Positions 5,804 through 6,595 of a stretch of DNA of 6,595 bases are shown piece after piece; within the stretch, counting starts at the first letter, position 1, and the number at the start of each line of letters is the position of its first letter. Position numbers and translations under genes: made by a program. The notes beneath the pieces were generated by a model, which saw only the letters and a list, made by a program, of their open reading frames with translations, searched no databases and was not told the origin of the DNA. Origin of the DNA: Chitinophagaceae bacterium UBA5175 (GTDB taxonomy: Bacteria; Bacteroidota; Bacteroidia; Chitinophagales; Chitinophagaceae); assembly GCA_002413325.1 (NCBI GenBank), contig DHWT01000229.1, forward strand, positions 1-6,595. Reading direction: 5' to 3'.

Positions 5804-6514
5804 TCACTTCTCGATTCCCAGCAGCTCCACTTCAAAAATCAGGGTGGATCCAGGTTTAATATCCGGTCCCATCTGCTGATCGCCATATGCCAGTTCAGAA
5901 GGAATAAAAAGGCGGTATTTGCTGCCTACAGGCATCAGTTGCAGGGCTTCGGTCCATCCCCGGATAACACCATTCACGGCAAATTCAATCGGATGGCCCT
6001 GTTTGATAGAACTGTCAAATACGGTACCATCTATCAGTTTTCCTTCATAATCGCATTTTACCTTGTCGGTTACCGTGGGTTTGGGACCAGTTCCTTCTTT
6101 AAGAACAATATATTGTAAACCGGAAGCGGTGGTTACCACGCCTGGCCTGGTTTTGTTTTCCGCCAGAAATGCAAGTCCCTGTTTTTTTGCAACCGCAGCT
6201 TTTTCTGCCTTGGCTTTTTCCAGATAACTCATCACGATCTGGTTGCATTGCTGTTCATTCAGCAGGGTCTTATCGCCCTTCATTTCATCCTGGATGGCCC
6301 TGTTTACCAGGGTGTCATTTATTTGTGTAATGCCCTGTTGTTTATAAAAATTTGCCACCATGATGCCGATACTGTAACTCAGGGAATCCGTTATGTTATT
6401 CAGAGTGACGGGTGAAGTGGACGGTGTGGTTTGGGGGGTCTTTTTTACCCCTGACTGGGCAAATAACTGGAAGCAACCGAAGGAAAGCGAAAAAAGGAAA
6501 ATGTATTTTTTCAT
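5804..6514 (-). CDS. periplasmic FKBP-type peptidyl-prolyl cis-trans isomerase (FkpA/Mip-like)
   Basis: Encodes 236 residues. Residues 1-19 are a signal peptide (MKKYIFLFSL start, hydrophobic core, LFA|QS cleavage expected after Ala19). A low-complexity Thr/Pro/Ser linker (about 25-37) follows. Residues about 38-125 form the helical FKBP N-terminal dimerisation domain (ITDSLSYSIGIMVANFYK, then a Lys/Ala/Glu-rich helix at 98-117). Residues about 130-236 are the FKBP catalytic domain. Residues matching the FKBP12 pocket are all present: Y156 (Y26), F166 and D167 (F36, D37, in TVFDSS), V183-I184 (V55-I56), W187 (W59), Y210 (Y82, in ELAYG) and F227 (F99). The isomerase is therefore expected to be active, assisting folding of exported proteins. 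The frame starts at the ATG at 6514 with a -7 promoter element 20 bases upstream, so it is probably transcribed alone. It converges on the GT35 gene across a 51-base gap. The length matches FkpA/Mip relatives. Confidence 0.95.
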   Translation of the reverse strand: MKKYIFLFSLSFGCFQLFAQSGVKKTPQTTPSTSPVTLNNITDSLSYSIGIMVANFYKQQGITQINDTLVNRAIQDEMKGDKTLLNEQQCNQIVMSYLEKAKAEKAAVAKKQGLAFLAENKTRPGVVTTASGLQYIVLKEGTGPKPTVTDKVKCDYEGKLIDGTVFDSSIKQGHPIEFAVNGVIRGWTEALQLMPVGSKYRLFIPSELAYGDQQMGPDIKPGSTLIFEVELLGIEK

Positions 6515-6533
6515 GCGTGTTTTTTAGCAGCCG

Positions 6534-6541
6534 CAAAAATA
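6534..6541 (-). promoter_or_regulatory. -7 promoter element for the FKBP gene
   Basis: Minus-strand TATTTTTG is an exact TAnnTTTG match, 19 bases before the ATG at 6514, with a predicted leader of about 12-15 bases. The following GCGGCTGC is GC-rich. No TTTG at the ideal -33 distance is seen; the nearest TTG lies only about 11 bases upstream. Confidence 0.5.
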
Positions 6542-6545
6542 AGGA

Positions 6546-6588
6546 AACTCCCCAAGCTCACCGAGATGCTTTTTTCCGGGAGGGAGTT
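6546..6588. repeat. 7-bp inverted repeat with 29-base spacer upstream of the FKBP promoter
   Basis: AACTCCC (6546-6552) and GGGAGTT (6582-6588) are exact reverse complements separated by 29 bases, immediately upstream of the FKBP -7 element. This may be an operator, the 3' stem-loop of a gene beyond the window, or chance. The rest of 6542-6595 shows no recognisable gene. Confidence 0.22.
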
Positions 6589-6595
6589 AACATTT

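Noticed and set aside
5777..6118. 113-residue plus-strand open frame over the FKBP gene
   Set aside because: Antisense to the conserved FKBP catalytic domain; no family resemblance.
6566..6595. short ATG-started frame open to the window end (MLFSGRELTF)
   Set aside because: Only ten codons are visible, with no promoter element or family signal, so it cannot be supported.
1..6595. mobile element, CRISPR, toxin-antitoxin, phage or defence system
   Set aside because: No transposase, integrase, terminal inverted repeats, spaced direct repeats or small paired ORFs were seen; all long frames are accounted for by housekeeping-type or single-protein families.

Overview
The window reads as ordinary chromosomal DNA from a Bacteroidota bacterium, most likely of the Chitinophagaceae/Sphingobacteriia type. 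This rests on gene content (a small Crp/Fnr-type regulator with the ASYLxxxPETFSR-type helix-turn-helix, a short GT35 protein, a secreted FKBP with an 'FAQ' signal-peptide end), on the near absence of Shine-Dalgarno sequences, and on several upstream matches to the Bacteroidota -7 element TAnnTTTG. The genus assignment is inference; no rRNA or other marker is present.

Layout: (1) 1-292, minus: the first 97 codons of a eukaryotic-type NADP isocitrate dehydrogenase, cut by the window edge, with a good promoter at 320-350. (2) 293-484: a 192-base intergenic region with an inverted repeat and a weak promoter candidate. (3) 485-1069, plus: a Crp/Fnr-family regulator. (4) 1064-2944, minus: an Nramp (MntH-type) divalent metal transporter fused to a C-terminal universal stress protein (Usp) domain; it converges on the regulator and the two coding regions overlap by 6 bases. 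(5) 2945-3079: a divergent promoter region. (6) 3080-4054, plus: a probable exported protein or lipoprotein of unknown function with a Cys-containing C-terminal domain. (7) 4097-5752, plus: a short GT35 alpha-glucan phosphorylase-like protein, 42 bases downstream and possibly cotranscribed. (8) 5804-6514, minus: a periplasmic FKBP-type prolyl isomerase with its own promoter. (9) 6542-6595: no recognisable gene.

The genes do not form an obvious pathway. They look like separate housekeeping and stress/metabolism units: TCA cycle, transcriptional regulation, Mn/Fe import, glucan turnover and envelope protein folding. I saw no mobile element, CRISPR array, toxin-antitoxin or defence module, tRNA or rRNA, and I do not claim a new multi-gene system. 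The strongest observation is that the GT35 protein has Thr (residue 452) where the PLP-binding lysine of glycogen phosphorylases should be, although the rest of the active site looks preserved. The second is the Nramp-Usp fusion. The third is the unrecognised Cys-bearing exported protein next to the GT35 gene.
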